IMG/VR virus record: IMGVR_UViG_3300005527_000050
Coordinates: 1 to 64,000 of that record
DNA length: 64,000 bases
From: a virus
Reading direction: 5' to 3' (one strand)
A program made the translations under genes and the position numbers. The first letter of the stretch is position 1, and each line of letters starts with the position of its first letter. Of the stretch, positions 1-7,697 are shown piece by piece. The notes under the pieces are model-generated. The model made no database searches and had not been told where the DNA came from. It saw only the letters and a program-made list of their open reading frames with translations.

Positions 1-1
1 G

Positions 2-997
2 CTTAAGAGAGATCGTTTCGTTTTTGTTGGCTGGTCTGGACTTCTTCTTTTTCCCACTGCTTACCTTGCTCTTGGTGGTTGGCTTACTGGGACAACTTTC
101 GTTACGAGTTGGTATACTCACGGGCTTGCGAGTTCCTATCTTGAGGGTGCAAACTTTCTTACTGCAGCAGTTAGCACTCCAGCAGATTCTATGGGTCATT
201 CTCTTCTTCTTCTCTGGGGTCCTGAGGCTCAAGGGGATATCGTCAGGTGGTTCCAACTTGGGGGACTCTGGACTTTTGTGGCGCTCCACGGGGTTTTCAG
301 CCTGATTGGGTTTATGCTTCGTCAGTTTGAGATTGCTCGCCTGGTCGGCATCCGTCCTTATAACGCAATCGCATTCTCTGGTCCTATTGCAGTCTTCGTG
401 AGCGTCTTTCTGATGTATCCACTGGGGCAATCCAGTTGGTTCTTCGCACCTTCATTTGGTGTAGCAGCAATCTTCAGGTTCCTACTATTCTTACAAGGTT
501 TTCATAACTGGACTCTTAACCCTTTCCATATGATGGGAGTTGCTGGTATACTGGGTGGAGCACTACTCTGTGCGATTCACGGAGCAACTGTAGAAAATAC
601 TCTGTATGAAGATGGCGAGCAAGCAAATACATTCAAAGGATTTGAACCTACGCAAGAGGAAGAGACTTACTCGATGGTTACTGCAAACCGATTCTGGTCA
701 CAGATTTTTGGTATTGCTTTCAGTAATAAGCGTTGGCTTCATTTCTTCATGCTTTTCGTTCCCGTTATGGGCCTTTGGACTTCTTCTATCGGTATTATTG
801 GTCTGGCTCTTAATCTTCGTGCTTACGACTTTGTAAGTCAGGAGATTCGTGCAGCAGAGGACCCAGAGTTTGAAACCTTCTATACTAAGAACATTCTATT
901 GAATGAAGGTCTACGTGCTTGGATGGCTCCTGTTGATCAACCTCATGAGAACTTTGTGTTCCCAGAAGAGGTCTTGCCGAGAGGTAACGCTCTCTGA
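2..997 (+). CDS. psbD: Photosystem II reaction-centre D2 protein (partial, 5' end outside window)
   Basis: The reading frame is open from base 2 and gives 331 residues. They line up with D2 from about residue 22 to the end (known length about 352), so only the N-terminal 21 residues are missing. Visible landmarks are the GWSGLLLFP first helix, the WGPEAQGD loop, the [17 protein letters not shown] helix with the quinone and iron ligand histidine, and the C-terminal [12 protein letters not shown]2 pairs with D1 in the thylakoid reaction centre. Phage copies are known to keep photosynthesis running during infection. No frameshift or missing block is seen, so the gene looks functional. The first in-frame ATG inside the window (191) is internal and is not the start. 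Confidence 0.97.
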   Translation, partial: LKRDRFVFVGWSGLLLFPTAYLALGGWLTGTTFVTSWYTHGLASSYLEGANFLTAAVSTPADSMGHSLLLLWGPEAQGDIVRWFQLGGLWTFVALHGVFSLIGFMLRQFEIARLVGIRPYNAIAFSGPIAVFVSVFLMYPLGQSSWFFAPSFGVAAIFRFLLFLQGFHNWTLNPFHMMGVAGILGGALLCAIHGATVENTLYEDGEQANTFKGFEPTQEEETYSMVTANRFWSQIFGIAFSNKRWLHFFMLFVPVMGLWTSSIGIIGLALNLRAYDFVSQEIRAAEDPEFETFYTKNILLNEGLRAWMAPVDQPHENFVFPEEVLPRGNAL

Positions 998-1003
998 TAT
1001 AAT

Positions 1004-1029
1004 AGAGGGTCTTTAGGCCCTCTTTTTTT
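1004..1029 (+). terminator. Rho-independent terminator after psbD
   Basis: A six-base-pair stem AGAGGG/CCCTCT (1004-1009 with 1018-1023) encloses an eight-base loop and is followed by a run of seven Ts. It lies 6 bases after the psbD stop and ends at the ATG of the next gene, so the thioredoxin gene starts with almost no untranslated leader after the hairpin. Confidence 0.85.
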
Positions 1030-1299
1030 ATGTTATATATTTTTTCTAAGACGGATTGTGGACCATGCATCCTAGTTAAAAAATATTTTAAAACCATGAA
1101 TGATCCTAGAACGGAATCTATAAAAGAGATTCTTCTGGATGTTGGTCAAGAAGAGAGTATTGAATTTGCTAAAAAACACTCCATTACTGCAACTCCAACT
1201 CTTATTATTGTTGATGCAAATGGAGATAAAGCTGAAGAATATGTTGGAGCTGTTCCAATTACACAAAACATTGTAAAATTGTTAGATGATTACGCATAA
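1030..1299 (+). CDS. Thioredoxin-like thiol-disulfide protein
   Basis: This 89-residue protein begins with a beta-strand followed by the redox motif C10-G-P-C13. A later TATPT turn supplies the cis-proline of the thioredoxin fold, followed by a strand and a C-terminal helix. CGPC is the classic thioredoxin active site. The protein is shorter than host thioredoxins (about 105 residues), as is common for phage versions. It probably supplies electrons to ribonucleotide reductase or other phage enzymes. It directly follows the psbD terminator and overlaps the next small gene by 14 bases. Confidence 0.8.
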   Translation: MLYIFSKTDCGPCILVKKYFKTMNDPRTESIKEILLDVGQEESIEFAKKHSITATPTLIIVDANGDKAEEYVGAVPITQNIVKLLDDYA

Positions 1300-1417
1300 A
1301 GTGATAAGTTCTGAGACGCCTTACAAACTCGCAGAGATAATTAGAGACACTTGGCCTCAACTTTATATACCATCAAAGGATAAGGAAAAACCCGATGAAC
1401 CTCCCAAAAAACTTTGA
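1286..1417 (+). CDS. Possible 43-residue protein, unknown function
   Basis: A 43-codon ORF starts inside the 3' end of the thioredoxin gene and ends inside the start of the gene at 1395. It fills what would otherwise be a 95-base gap. The predicted protein is mixed polar and charged (contains RDTWPQLY), with no recognisable domain. Overlapping small genes are normal in this part of the genome, but no clear ribosome-binding site confirms it. Confidence 0.45.
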   Translation: MITHKVISSETPYKLAEIIRDTWPQLYIPSKDKEKPDEPPKKL

Positions 1418-1604
1418 ACAAACTTCTGACGAACCTTATGTTCGTCATGAATATAAGTTAGTTTATTCTAATGATCAGTCTGTTGTATTTGATAATTATG
1501 AGGATCTGAGACGATCCTGGTGGGAGACACCCGATCAGTTTTTGAGTCACGTTGAAGTTTTGGATAAGAAAAAAAAGAAAACAAAAACCAAAGGATTTTC
1601 CTAA
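1395..1604 (+). CDS. Small protein of unknown function
   Basis: The predicted 69-residue protein is charged, has a DNYEDLRRSWWE segment and ends in a lysine-rich tail. No domain is recognised. Its stop overlaps the ATG of the next gene by one base (TAATG), which suggests translational coupling. Confidence 0.7.
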   Translation: MNLPKNFEQTSDEPYVRHEYKLVYSNDQSVVFDNYEDLRRSWWETPDQFLSHVEVLDKKKKKTKTKGFS

Positions 1605-1909
1605 TGAAAAAGTATAATGAAGAGTATTTTTCAGTAATTGATAAAAAAACTGGAAAAAAACTATTGGATTGTGGTGATGAAATTGATGCCATTACTATGG
1701 TAAATTTTGCCCCACACAATCGCACTTATACTCGTAATAAATTTTTGATGGGCCAAGTTGTGGATATTGAAATGCCTAAGTCACTTCCTACAAATGAGAT
1801 TGTTGTGAATATGGATGGTGGTGTTGGCGGTTCTTGGGAGGTTAAAGAACCAGAAAAATTACCCCAAATTAAACTTCCAGAGGGACAACAAGAACCTTTT
1901 AGGGTATGA
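1604..1909 (+). CDS. Protein of unknown function
   Basis: The predicted 101-residue soluble protein starts at the ATG overlapping the preceding stop. It has a Gly-rich VNMDGGVGGSWEV stretch and a Pro-rich C-terminus. No catalytic motif is recognised. It overlaps the next small gene by the ATGA arrangement typical of this run. Confidence 0.7.
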   Translation: MKKYNEEYFSVIDKKTGKKLLDCGDEIDAITMVNFAPHNRTYTRNKFLMGQVVDIEMPKSLPTNEIVVNMDGGVGGSWEVKEPEKLPQIKLPEGQQEPFRV

Positions 1910-2046
1910 GTAAGTTTAAGTATCCCAACGACCCACCTGATGCCAAGTGCCCTTATTGTGGGGAGTCTGGTAAACCTTGTTCCCATATAGACAGTATGGC
2001 CAGGGCGTATGCTCGTGGTGTTTGTAAAAAGAAAAATCAAAATTAG
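1906..2046 (+). CDS. Small putative zinc-ribbon protein
   Basis: This 46-residue ORF begins at an ATG overlapping the previous stop (ATGA). It contains CPYCG followed by C and H about ten residues later (KPCSH), a spacing compatible with one zinc site, and has a basic C-terminus. The function is unknown; nucleic-acid binding is only a guess from the cysteines and basic residues. Confidence 0.6.
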   Translation: MSKFKYPNDPPDAKCPYCGESGKPCSHIDSMARAYARGVCKKKNQN

Positions 2047-2088
2047 CCTTTGGCTTCATTTTGACCCTAAAAAATTTCCCGGTAAAAA

Positions 2089-2116
2089 ATGACCCCATAG
2101 GATTTTCCTATATAAT
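2089..2116 (+). promoter_or_regulatory. Possible host-type promoter with weak -35 box
   Basis: A perfect TATAAT at 2111-2116 lies 19 bases before the ATG of the next gene, in the only sizeable gap here. The best -35 candidate, ATGACC at 2089-2094, gives a 16-base spacer but matches the consensus poorly. Confidence 0.4.
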
Positions 2117-2134
2117 ATCTGATGTTGTGTTTTT

Positions 2135-2290
2135 ATGCCAAAAAATCAGTTGTTGAAAGATGAGTTTAAGGTTAGAGTTATGAAATTGAAACATCAACTC
2201 CAATCTGAACATAAGTATCCTGGAGAAAAAGAACTTGCCAATAAGTACTTAGATGAAGTATTATTCATTATTGATCAGTATTCTAGATGA
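2135..2290 (+). CDS. Small protein of unknown function
   Basis: The 51-codon ORF encodes a basic N-terminal half and a predicted helical C-terminus (LDEVLFIIDQY). It follows the TATAAT box at 2111 and ends three bases before the next gene. No family is recognised. Confidence 0.6.
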   Translation: MPKNQLLKDEFKVRVMKLKHQLQSEHKYPGEKELANKYLDEVLFIIDQYSR

Positions 2291-2293
2291 GTT

Positions 2294-2617
2294 ATGACTC
2301 TACCACAACAAGAACACAACTCTCTAATTGCCACTAGAGAGTTTCTAGTTGATTTAATGAATTCCAAAAAAATTCCTGGAGTTCCAGAAAAAGTTAGGTT
2401 ATCTGCCAGAGCTCTTCTGAAACACTATCCAATGCGTCATAAAATTGATGAACTTTATTCTGGGAATACATTTTCAGAATATGTCTCATCCAATAAATCT
2501 GATATTACTGAAGAAGAACAGGAAAATAATAATAGAATCTATAACAATAATCAAACTTGGGAAACTCCAGGATTTAAATGGAAAACTGAGGTTGAGTTTG
2601 TTCCTGCAGAGTCGTAA
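2294..2617 (+). CDS. BPSL0761-like small protein
   Basis: The first half of this 107-residue protein has the pattern TREFLVDLM...VPEKVRLSARALLKHYP, which resembles the small BPSL0761 family found in bacteria and phages (function unknown). The second half is Asn/Glu-rich and probably less ordered. It sits directly upstream of a tRNA gene. Confidence 0.65.
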   Translation: MTLPQQEHNSLIATREFLVDLMNSKKIPGVPEKVRLSARALLKHYPMRHKIDELYSGNTFSEYVSSNKSDITEEEQENNNRIYNNNQTWETPGFKWKTEVEFVPAES

Positions 2618-2627
2618 GACTCTTCAC

Positions 2628-2698
2628 GGGGAATTAGTTAAACGGTATAACGGGTGCTTTGCAAGCACTTATTAGGAGTTCGATTCTCCTATTCTCCA
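2628..2698 (+). tRNA. tRNA-Ala (anticodon TGC)
   Basis: A full cloverleaf can be drawn: acceptor GGGGAAT/ATTCTCC, D-stem GTTA/TAAC with GG in the loop, anticodon stem GGTGC/GCACT with loop TTTGCAA, and T-stem AGGAG/CTCCT with loop TTCGATT. The third acceptor pair is G-U, the identity element of alanine tRNAs, which supports the TGC anticodon call. CCA is not encoded. It would decode GCA and, with wobble, other GCN codons. Confidence 0.93.
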
Positions 2699-2701
2699 TT
2701 C

Positions 2702-2729
2702 TTGACAAATAGGCTAAATAACTTATAAT
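2702..2729 (+). promoter_or_regulatory. Consensus host-type promoter
   Basis: TTGACA (2702-2707) and TATAAT (2724-2729) are both perfect and are separated by 16 bases. The site lies just after the tRNA and 23 bases before the gene at 2753. The spacer also contains GCTAAATA (2713-2720), which looks like this phage's late-promoter motif. Confidence 0.82.
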
Positions 2730-2752
2730 TACTAGGTGTTTAGTATTCGTTT

Positions 2753-2926
2753 ATGAAAGTTCCTAACAAATCTGAATTGATGCACCTTCGCCTTCAAGCT
2801 TTTATGCGTGAATTTAGATGTGATGATATTGAATATATTGGGATAAAGAAAGGAGAACATTATTATCGAATTGCTGATCACGAAGTACCAGTATCATCTA
2901 TCGAAGATTTAGAGGAAGTATCATGA
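2753..2926 (+). CDS. Small protein of unknown function
   Basis: This 57-residue protein is the first gene after the strong promoter at 2702. It is mixed alpha/beta by eye (FMREFRCDDIEYIGIKKGE) with an acidic C-terminus. It overlaps the next gene by ATGA. No family is recognised. Confidence 0.65.
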   Translation: MKVPNKSELMHLRLQAFMREFRCDDIEYIGIKKGEHYYRIADHEVPVSSIEDLEEVS

Positions 2927-3120
2927 CAAAGCCTTATTTCATTTACGATGCAGAGTCAAAACGAGACAAATGGAATCGAGGATTGGACTTGTTTATTGAA
3001 AGTGTACATAAACCTGATAACGAATTGAGACAAGCTGCTCATGATCAAAAATGTTTTCATGAACTTATGGATGTAAGAGATACGGTTCTGGAATATCTAA
3101 AAACAATTCGTTGGGAGTGA
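2923..3120 (+). CDS. Small protein of unknown function
   Basis: This 65-residue charged, probably helical protein has no recognisable motif. It is coupled to the gene before it (ATGA overlap) and ends one base before the next. Confidence 0.65.
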   Translation: MTKPYFIYDAESKRDKWNRGLDLFIESVHKPDNELRQAAHDQKCFHELMDVRDTVLEYLKTIRWE

Positions 3121-3121
3121 T

Positions 3122-3364
3122 ATGGAATACTACTACGTTTGGTTTTTTCTATTTGTAATAGCTGCATATTTTATTGTAACTGACAATAGTGTATCGCAAG
3201 CAGTTTATTATGTTAGTAAACTTTTAAAATTTCAATATGAAAAAACTAAGTGGTGGGTATTTAATAATCCTCGTAATCCCATAGTAAAATATTTAATGTG
3301 GAGACGGGCGATGAAACTTGCAAAAGAGTTAGAAAAAGAATTTAACAAAAATAATGGCAGTTAA
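3122..3364 (+). CDS. Small membrane protein of unknown function
   Basis: This 80-residue protein has one clear N-terminal membrane segment (about residues 3-20, aromatic and aliphatic) and a basic, probably cytoplasmic C-terminal part. It overlaps the following glycosyltransferase-like gene by 11 bases. Confidence 0.65.
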   Translation: MEYYYVWFFLFVIAAYFIVTDNSVSQAVYYVSKLLKFQYEKTKWWVFNNPRNPIVKYLMWRRAMKLAKELEKEFNKNNGS

Positions 3365-4532
3365 ATTAATATGTTTTGAACCCTGGAGAGGAGTTGGTAT
3401 AACCAAGTATGATAGTGGATTTGGAGATAGAATTAGATTTTGGGTTTTAGCACATCACCTTTCTACTATTATTAATGATGTGCAAATAATTGTAGAAGAA
3501 AAATATTGGCCTGAATTATTATTAATTGATTTTCCAAATACTACCTCACAAGATATTTCTTCATTGAAGTTATCTAAAAATCAATTACTCCCAATTAGTT
3601 GTGAAAAAGTTAGAAATATTATATTAACTGGAGATATTAATTTATTAAATTCTTCTGACGACACTTACTATTATTTTAATTTTTCTATACATCATATTGG
3701 CGATATCTTTGGTGGACTTGATATCACATACAACTTCATGATGCATAATGCTATATCAAAGATTAAATTGAATGTACCTGATGCTTCCAATTTTATGCAA
3801 CAGGAATTTTCAGATTGTTGTTGCATACATTTGCGAAGAGGTAATGGAACTTTTCCTACTTTAAAATTCTTAAGTGAGATGGAACGATTTTTATCGAAAG
3901 AAGTTGTGGATTCTTATTGGAAAACATTTCATAAAGAAAGGTTGGGAAATTCTGTAAATTCAAAACAATATAAGTATTATGATTTTTTAATCGAAAGAGA
4001 TACTGATATTGAAAAAAAAGATTTACCCACAAACACAACCCTTCGAGACTTTAATTGGGTAAATGAATATAAAATCATAACAGATGAAGATTATTTTAAT
4101 TTAATCATTAATACTATTCTCAAAGAAAATTGCAATCAAAAAATTTACATAAGTTCAGATATTCCCAGAAAATATTATTCATATTACTATGATAATTTTC
4201 CAAGTAATATAATAGATGAAACTCTTTATTTTGAGACATTCTTAAAATTTTATGAAAACAAATTTCCCCCAGAAAAATTAGAAAAAAAATATTCAGTTCC
4301 AGTTTCTAAAGTTTTTGAAAATGTATTTGACTTAATGATTGGGTGTTATTCAAAAACAATAGTTAAATCAACTTCGAATTGGAGTAAGATTGCTTCATTG
4401 TATAAAAGAAAAAAAATTATACACGCAGGAAGAGTAACGTCAGTCAATTCTTTGGGAAATTGGATTTTTATGGATGGGGAGATTGACTTTAAGGATGAAT
4501 TCCTCTATAATCAAGTGAATTCCAAAATTTGA
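3354..4532 (+). CDS. Putative fucosyltransferase-like glycosyltransferase
   Basis: The 392-residue protein has an N-terminal GFGDRIRFW motif (22-30), like the Gly-rich nucleotide-sugar loop of alpha-fucosyltransferases, and CIHLRRGN (157-164), which matches the HxRRGD signature of the NodZ/FUT8/O-fucosyltransferase superfamily. Later segments, IYISSDIP and DLMIGCYSKTIVKSTSNWSKIA, match the usual C-terminal donor-site order. It probably moves fucose or a related sugar from a nucleotide donor. The acceptor is unknown. The gene appears more AT-rich than its neighbours and is the only large gene in a run of tiny ones, which suggests recent acquisition. No signal peptide is seen. Confidence 0.6.
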   Translation: MAVKLICFEPWRGVGITKYDSGFGDRIRFWVLAHHLSTIINDVQIIVEEKYWPELLLIDFPNTTSQDISSLKLSKNQLLPISCEKVRNIILTGDINLLNSSDDTYYYFNFSIHHIGDIFGGLDITYNFMMHNAISKIKLNVPDASNFMQQEFSDCCCIHLRRGNGTFPTLKFLSEMERFLSKEVVDSYWKTFHKERLGNSVNSKQYKYYDFLIERDTDIEKKDLPTNTTLRDFNWVNEYKIITDEDYFNLIINTILKENCNQKIYISSDIPRKYYSYYYDNFPSNIIDETLYFETFLKFYENKFPPEKLEKKYSVPVSKVFENVFDLMIGCYSKTIVKSTSNWSKIASLYKRKKIIHAGRVTSVNSLGNWIFMDGEIDFKDEFLYNQVNSKI

Positions 4533-4533
4533 T

Positions 4534-4791
4534 ATGATGACAGAACGTATTCTAAACCTTCGAAACATTGCTTTTTTTGGACTCACACTCCTAATCGGTG
4601 GGTCTATTGGATCTGCTGGTGGATCTTCTCGTTCTACACAAGATACTTTGATTCTCTGTAATCAAAGGCCTCACGAATGCAAGTTCAAGTATGACATTTT
4701 AATGTATGAAAAGGAGGGGAGAGTTCCTTACGTTGACCCGGCTAAAGTTCAACCCAAAACTCAAACTAAAGTTCAAACTGAAACAAAATGA
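4534..4791 (+). CDS. Small membrane-anchored or secreted protein
   Basis: This 85-residue protein has a hydrophobic N-terminal segment (about residues 11-29, Gly-rich) that could be a signal peptide or anchor. Two cysteines (CNQRPHEC) follow, and then a Lys/Gln/Thr-rich repetitive tail (KVQPKTQTKVQTETK). Function is unknown. A second ATG directly follows the first. Confidence 0.6.
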   Translation: MMTERILNLRNIAFFGLTLLIGGSIGSAGGSSRSTQDTLILCNQRPHECKFKYDILMYEKEGRVPYVDPAKVQPKTQTKVQTETK

Positions 4792-5027
4792 AAGATCTTA
4801 GAATCCCAAGGTTTCCTTCTCATAATATTAAAAAAGATGATTATGTAAAGTTTGTCGGTTGCACTCGGGAACAAGTCAACTGGGGAAATAATACTGATCC
4901 AACTGACCTATTAATTCATGGTGGAATTTATTATGTACAAGAGATAATTGTAAAATCATCTCATACTAAATTAATTCTTCGTGGAGTTGAGGGAAAATTT
5001 AATAGTGTGTGTTTTGAGAGAATGTAA
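4788..5027 (+). CDS. Small protein of unknown function
   Basis: This 79-residue protein is beta-rich by eye (DYVKFVGCTREQ, GGIYYVQEIIV, TKLILRGVEGKF), compatible with a small SH3-like barrel. It overlaps the genes on both sides by one to four bases. Confidence 0.65.
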   Translation: MKDLRIPRFPSHNIKKDDYVKFVGCTREQVNWGNNTDPTDLLIHGGIYYVQEIIVKSSHTKLILRGVEGKFNSVCFERM

Positions 5028-5248
5028 TGTCTCTTTCTGACAAAGCAAAAATCTATTACAATGTTTGGTGTTGTGCTTATCGTAGAAGATACGAAGCAAA
5101 AATAAAACAAGACTGGGCATTGTATGAAAGAGAACATTCAACATTGTTGATGTGTCTGAATATGAAAGACGCTAAGTGGGTTATATTTGACAGTGATAAA
5201 AAATATAACATTTTACTGTCCCTTGACAAAACCCTTGAGTCAGAGTAG
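5027..5248 (+). CDS. Small protein of unknown function
   Basis: This 73-residue protein has an N-terminal basic and aromatic half (YYNVWCCAYRRRYEAK). Its ATG overlaps the previous stop. The next promoter (5223-5251) lies inside its last codons. Confidence 0.65.
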   Translation: MSLSDKAKIYYNVWCCAYRRRYEAKIKQDWALYEREHSTLLMCLNMKDAKWVIFDSDKKYNILLSLDKTLESE

Positions 5249-5251
5249 TAT
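5223..5251 (+). promoter_or_regulatory. Host-type promoter
   Basis: TTGACA (5223-5228), a 17-base spacer and TAGTAT (5246-5251) lie at the end of one gene, 28 bases before the ORF at 5280. Confidence 0.7.
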
Positions 5252-5279
5252 AGTGGACGAGAAATGAAGGTTCAAACAG

Positions 5280-5423
5280 ATGAGGTGTAAAGTGCAACTC
5301 TATGTTGCTGGTAAGGTATTCGATGAGATTGTCGAAGCCAGAGATTATAGAGAAGCGAGAGAAGTAGCTCTTGCACGAAATCCAAATGCAAAAGTTATTG
5401 GTGTTACAGCTACATTCAAATGA
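5280..5423 (+). CDS. Small protein of unknown function
   Basis: The 47-codon ORF encodes a compact basic protein (VQLYVAGKVFDEIVEAR... NPNAKVIGVTATF) that looks like a beta-alpha-beta mini-domain. It is the first gene after the 5223 promoter and overlaps the next by ATGA. Confidence 0.65.
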   Translation: MRCKVQLYVAGKVFDEIVEARDYREAREVALARNPNAKVIGVTATFK

Positions 5424-5635
5424 AAAATAAAAGTCATCAAGTAAAGTCTAAGTGGTATTACATCTTCTGGGGTGTTATGGCTGTTGCCGTAGTGGGAGGT
5501 CAAATTTATGTTGGGTCAGGTTATCGTGAAATGGCAGAAGCAACAAAGGGTTCTGATATTCGTATAACTTGTGAAGTCTTTCCTCCATATATTCCTCCAG
5601 TAAAAAAAAGTAACAACACAAGGAAATTCGAGTAA
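5420..5635 (+). CDS. Small single-pass membrane protein
   Basis: This 71-residue protein has a basic N-terminus, one membrane helix (about residues 11-29) and a short polar tail with one cysteine and a Pro-rich stretch. It overlaps the next ATG by one base. Confidence 0.65.
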   Translation: MKNKSHQVKSKWYYIFWGVMAVAVVGGQIYVGSGYREMAEATKGSDIRITCEVFPPYIPPVKKSNNTRKFE

Positions 5636-5829
5636 TGTTTTCTATACATGATCTTCAACATGATGAACGCCGTTATGGTTGGATTGTAGATAAACATTAC
5701 GATTGGATTAATATGTTAAATAAAATGCAAAAAAATAATCCAAGACGATTCAAAGAATTTCGTTATTCACAAGAAACCATCTATAACCATATAGATAGAT
5801 TGCAACAAGAACAGAACTTGTACGATTAG
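5635..5829 (+). CDS. Small protein of unknown function
   Basis: This 64-residue charged, probably helical protein has several His, Tyr and Gln residues. No family is recognised. It lies directly upstream of the radical SAM gene and could share its transcript. Confidence 0.6.
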   Translation: MFSIHDLQHDERRYGWIVDKHYDWINMLNKMQKNNPRRFKEFRYSQETIYNHIDRLQQEQNLYD

Positions 5830-5833
5830 AATA

Positions 5834-6814
5834 ATGAATAAAAAAATTATCAAGGTAATTCAAAAAGATGATTCTTTGATGCAACTGACTTGGGTAATTA
5901 ATAATATCTGTAACAATAGATGTTCTTATTGTGTACCTGCACTGAATAGTGGTATTGGTCACCATTATAGTTGGGAAAATGCTGACAAATTTTTAGATAA
6001 ATTATTTGAAAAGTATCCTAAAGTTCACTGTTCTATAAGTGGAGGAGAACCAAGTCTTAGTCCTTTCTTTCCAGATCTTGTAAAAAAGTTTAATTATTCT
6101 GGAAATACTGTAGGTACAACTAGTAATGCTTTCCAACCAGTAGAGTATTGGAAAGACGTTTCAAAATATTTGTACTATATTTGTTTTTCATATCACCCAG
6201 AATTTCCAGTCAAAGACTTTAGAAAAAAAGTAATTGCTTCTAGTCTTAATACTTACGTTACAGTAAGAATTATGATGCTTCCATCTGCCTGGGATCATTG
6301 TGTAGAAGTGTTTAATTCTTTGAAAAATGTTCCTACTCTTCTTGTAGAACCTGTTAGAATTTTAGACTGGGGTGGTTCAAATAGAGAGGCTCACATTTAT
6401 ACCAAAAAACAGTTAGATTGGTTTGAAAAAAAAGAAGTCTTACAAGCTCATATTAAACCAATGGGCCACTTAATTGATATAAAAGAACCTGTAGACACAG
6501 AATCTTCCTTTCAATTAGATGATGGATCTATTGTATCAGGTAATGATGCAAATCCTCTTCAATTCATTAACTTTGGAATGACTAACTTTGAAGGATACAC
6601 TTGTGAAATAGGATTGAAAAGTTTGTTCGTCCATTATCATGGAGGAATACAAATGGGAAATTGTATGGTTGGAGGATTTATTGGAGAAATAGAAAATTTT
6701 GAAAACATTCAATGGCCGACAGAACCAGTTATTTGCAATAAAACTGAATGTCATTGTGCTACTGATGTCAACGTAAGTAAATGGGCGCCAAACTATGATG
6801 AATACATACAATGA
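5834..6814 (+). CDS. Radical SAM protein with cysteine-rich C-terminus
   Basis: This 326-residue protein has the radical SAM cluster motif C26xxxC30xxC33 after a first beta-strand, the SAM-binding GGEP motif (70-73) and a partial TIM-barrel arrangement. Five later cysteines (C257, C277, C301, C306, C308) suggest an auxiliary iron-sulfur cluster, as in SPASM or twitch domains. Such enzymes modify peptides, proteins or sugars through a 5'-deoxyadenosyl radical. The substrate here is unknown. Neighbours are small unassigned genes, one of which could be a peptide substrate, but nothing shows this directly. An RBS (AGAATA) is weak. Confidence 0.85.
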   Translation: MNKKIIKVIQKDDSLMQLTWVINNICNNRCSYCVPALNSGIGHHYSWENADKFLDKLFEKYPKVHCSISGGEPSLSPFFPDLVKKFNYSGNTVGTTSNAFQPVEYWKDVSKYLYYICFSYHPEFPVKDFRKKVIASSLNTYVTVRIMMLPSAWDHCVEVFNSLKNVPTLLVEPVRILDWGGSNREAHIYTKKQLDWFEKKEVLQAHIKPMGHLIDIKEPVDTESSFQLDDGSIVSGNDANPLQFINFGMTNFEGYTCEIGLKSLFVHYHGGIQMGNCMVGGFIGEIENFENIQWPTEPVICNKTECHCATDVNVSKWAPNYDEYIQ

Positions 6815-6834
6815 GGAGTATCTAAACTACTAAA

Positions 6835-7308
6835 ATGAGCGAAGTTCAATTCAAGAAACATAGAGTGTTCCGCGAAACAGAAGCGGTAGTATTCTATGAT
6901 ATTTCTGTAGATGGTTCTAACGCACAGGACCTTGTATGTCACACTGGACCTGCTATCTCTCCACCCGATGACATTGTGGGGGCTAAACAATTTTATATTC
7001 ATTATCACCAGATTGATCACAACCGTGTTTTATCTGGTCTTCGCACATTTGAACTAGTAAACCCTGAGTGGAGATACCCATATCATATCGTTCATCTGAA
7101 TCGCAGTTCTGGTGCTCTCGTCATTCCTAAAATGACATTTCATCGTTCATACTCTGGTGCAGAAGGATCAATAGTTATCAATCAAGCTATTCGTGACGAA
7201 GAGTTTGATCCAGAAACAGAATTTGTTCCAGTCTCTGCTGCAAAAAATCCAGATCTTTATCACATTCTTGCTCACGAAAAACCCGTAATCCACACTCTTG
7301 GTGAATAA
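6835..7308 (+). CDS. Conserved-looking protein of unknown function
   Basis: The 157-residue soluble protein has a GGAG ribosome-binding site at 6812-6815, a little far upstream. It contains FYIHYHQIDHNRV and PKMTFHRSYSGAEG segments. The alternating strands and clustered histidines could fit a cupin-type barrel, but no complete metal motif is visible. Confidence 0.7.
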   Translation: MSEVQFKKHRVFRETEAVVFYDISVDGSNAQDLVCHTGPAISPPDDIVGAKQFYIHYHQIDHNRVLSGLRTFELVNPEWRYPYHIVHLNRSSGALVIPKMTFHRSYSGAEGSIVINQAIRDEEFDPETEFVPVSAAKNPDLYHILAHEKPVIHTLGE

Positions 7309-7311
7309 CTC

Positions 7312-7485
7312 ATGGTCATTTCTACTGGTGAAAAATTTCCATATCCTATGTTTCCATACCGACTTGAATTAATGGATGGTAAGGACAAACGAATTTGTTG
7401 GTTCGAATGTCAGGAACATGTGGACAGATTCTTGAAGAGACAAAATTTGAAGAAAAAAGACTACACTTTGGAGATTAAAAAGTAA
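7312..7485 (+). CDS. Small protein of unknown function
   Basis: The 57-codon ORF encodes a small protein with aromatic and proline-rich N-terminal residues (KFPYPMFPYRLE), a CWFEC pair and a basic C-terminus. The next ATG overlaps its stop by one base. Confidence 0.65.
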   Translation: MVISTGEKFPYPMFPYRLELMDGKDKRICWFECQEHVDRFLKRQNLKKKDYTLEIKK

Positions 7486-7697
7486 TGGCTGATTATGATT
7501 GGATTGACGATTGTTTCCGAGTGGAAGAAAAACGATGGGGAACTTGGACTTCTTACGATAAAGAAGAAAAAGAACTTCTTACTTCTCTTCATAAGGATGG
7601 ATGTATCAATGCAACTCGTTGGTATTTGAAAAATAAACAAGAAGGGTTTGTAGAAAACTCTATTAAATATGAGGGGGTTGTAGGAGGAAAACTCTGA
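7485..7697 (+). CDS. Small protein of unknown function
   Basis: This 70-residue acidic, Trp-rich protein (YDWIDDCFRVEEKRWGTW) starts at the ATG overlapping the previous stop. No family is recognised. Confidence 0.7.
   Translation: MADYDWIDDCFRVEEKRWGTWTSYDKEEKELLTSLHKDGCINATRWYLKNKQEGFVENSIKYEGVVGGKL

Noticed and set aside
24-305. A plus-strand ORF at the left edge
   Set aside because: It is out of frame with psbD, whose conserved residues cover the same bases.
998-1003. TATAAT just after the psbD stop as a promoter
   Set aside because: A terminator hairpin begins one base later, and the -35 candidate (TTGCCG, 18-base spacer) is poor; transcripts would meet the hairpin at once.
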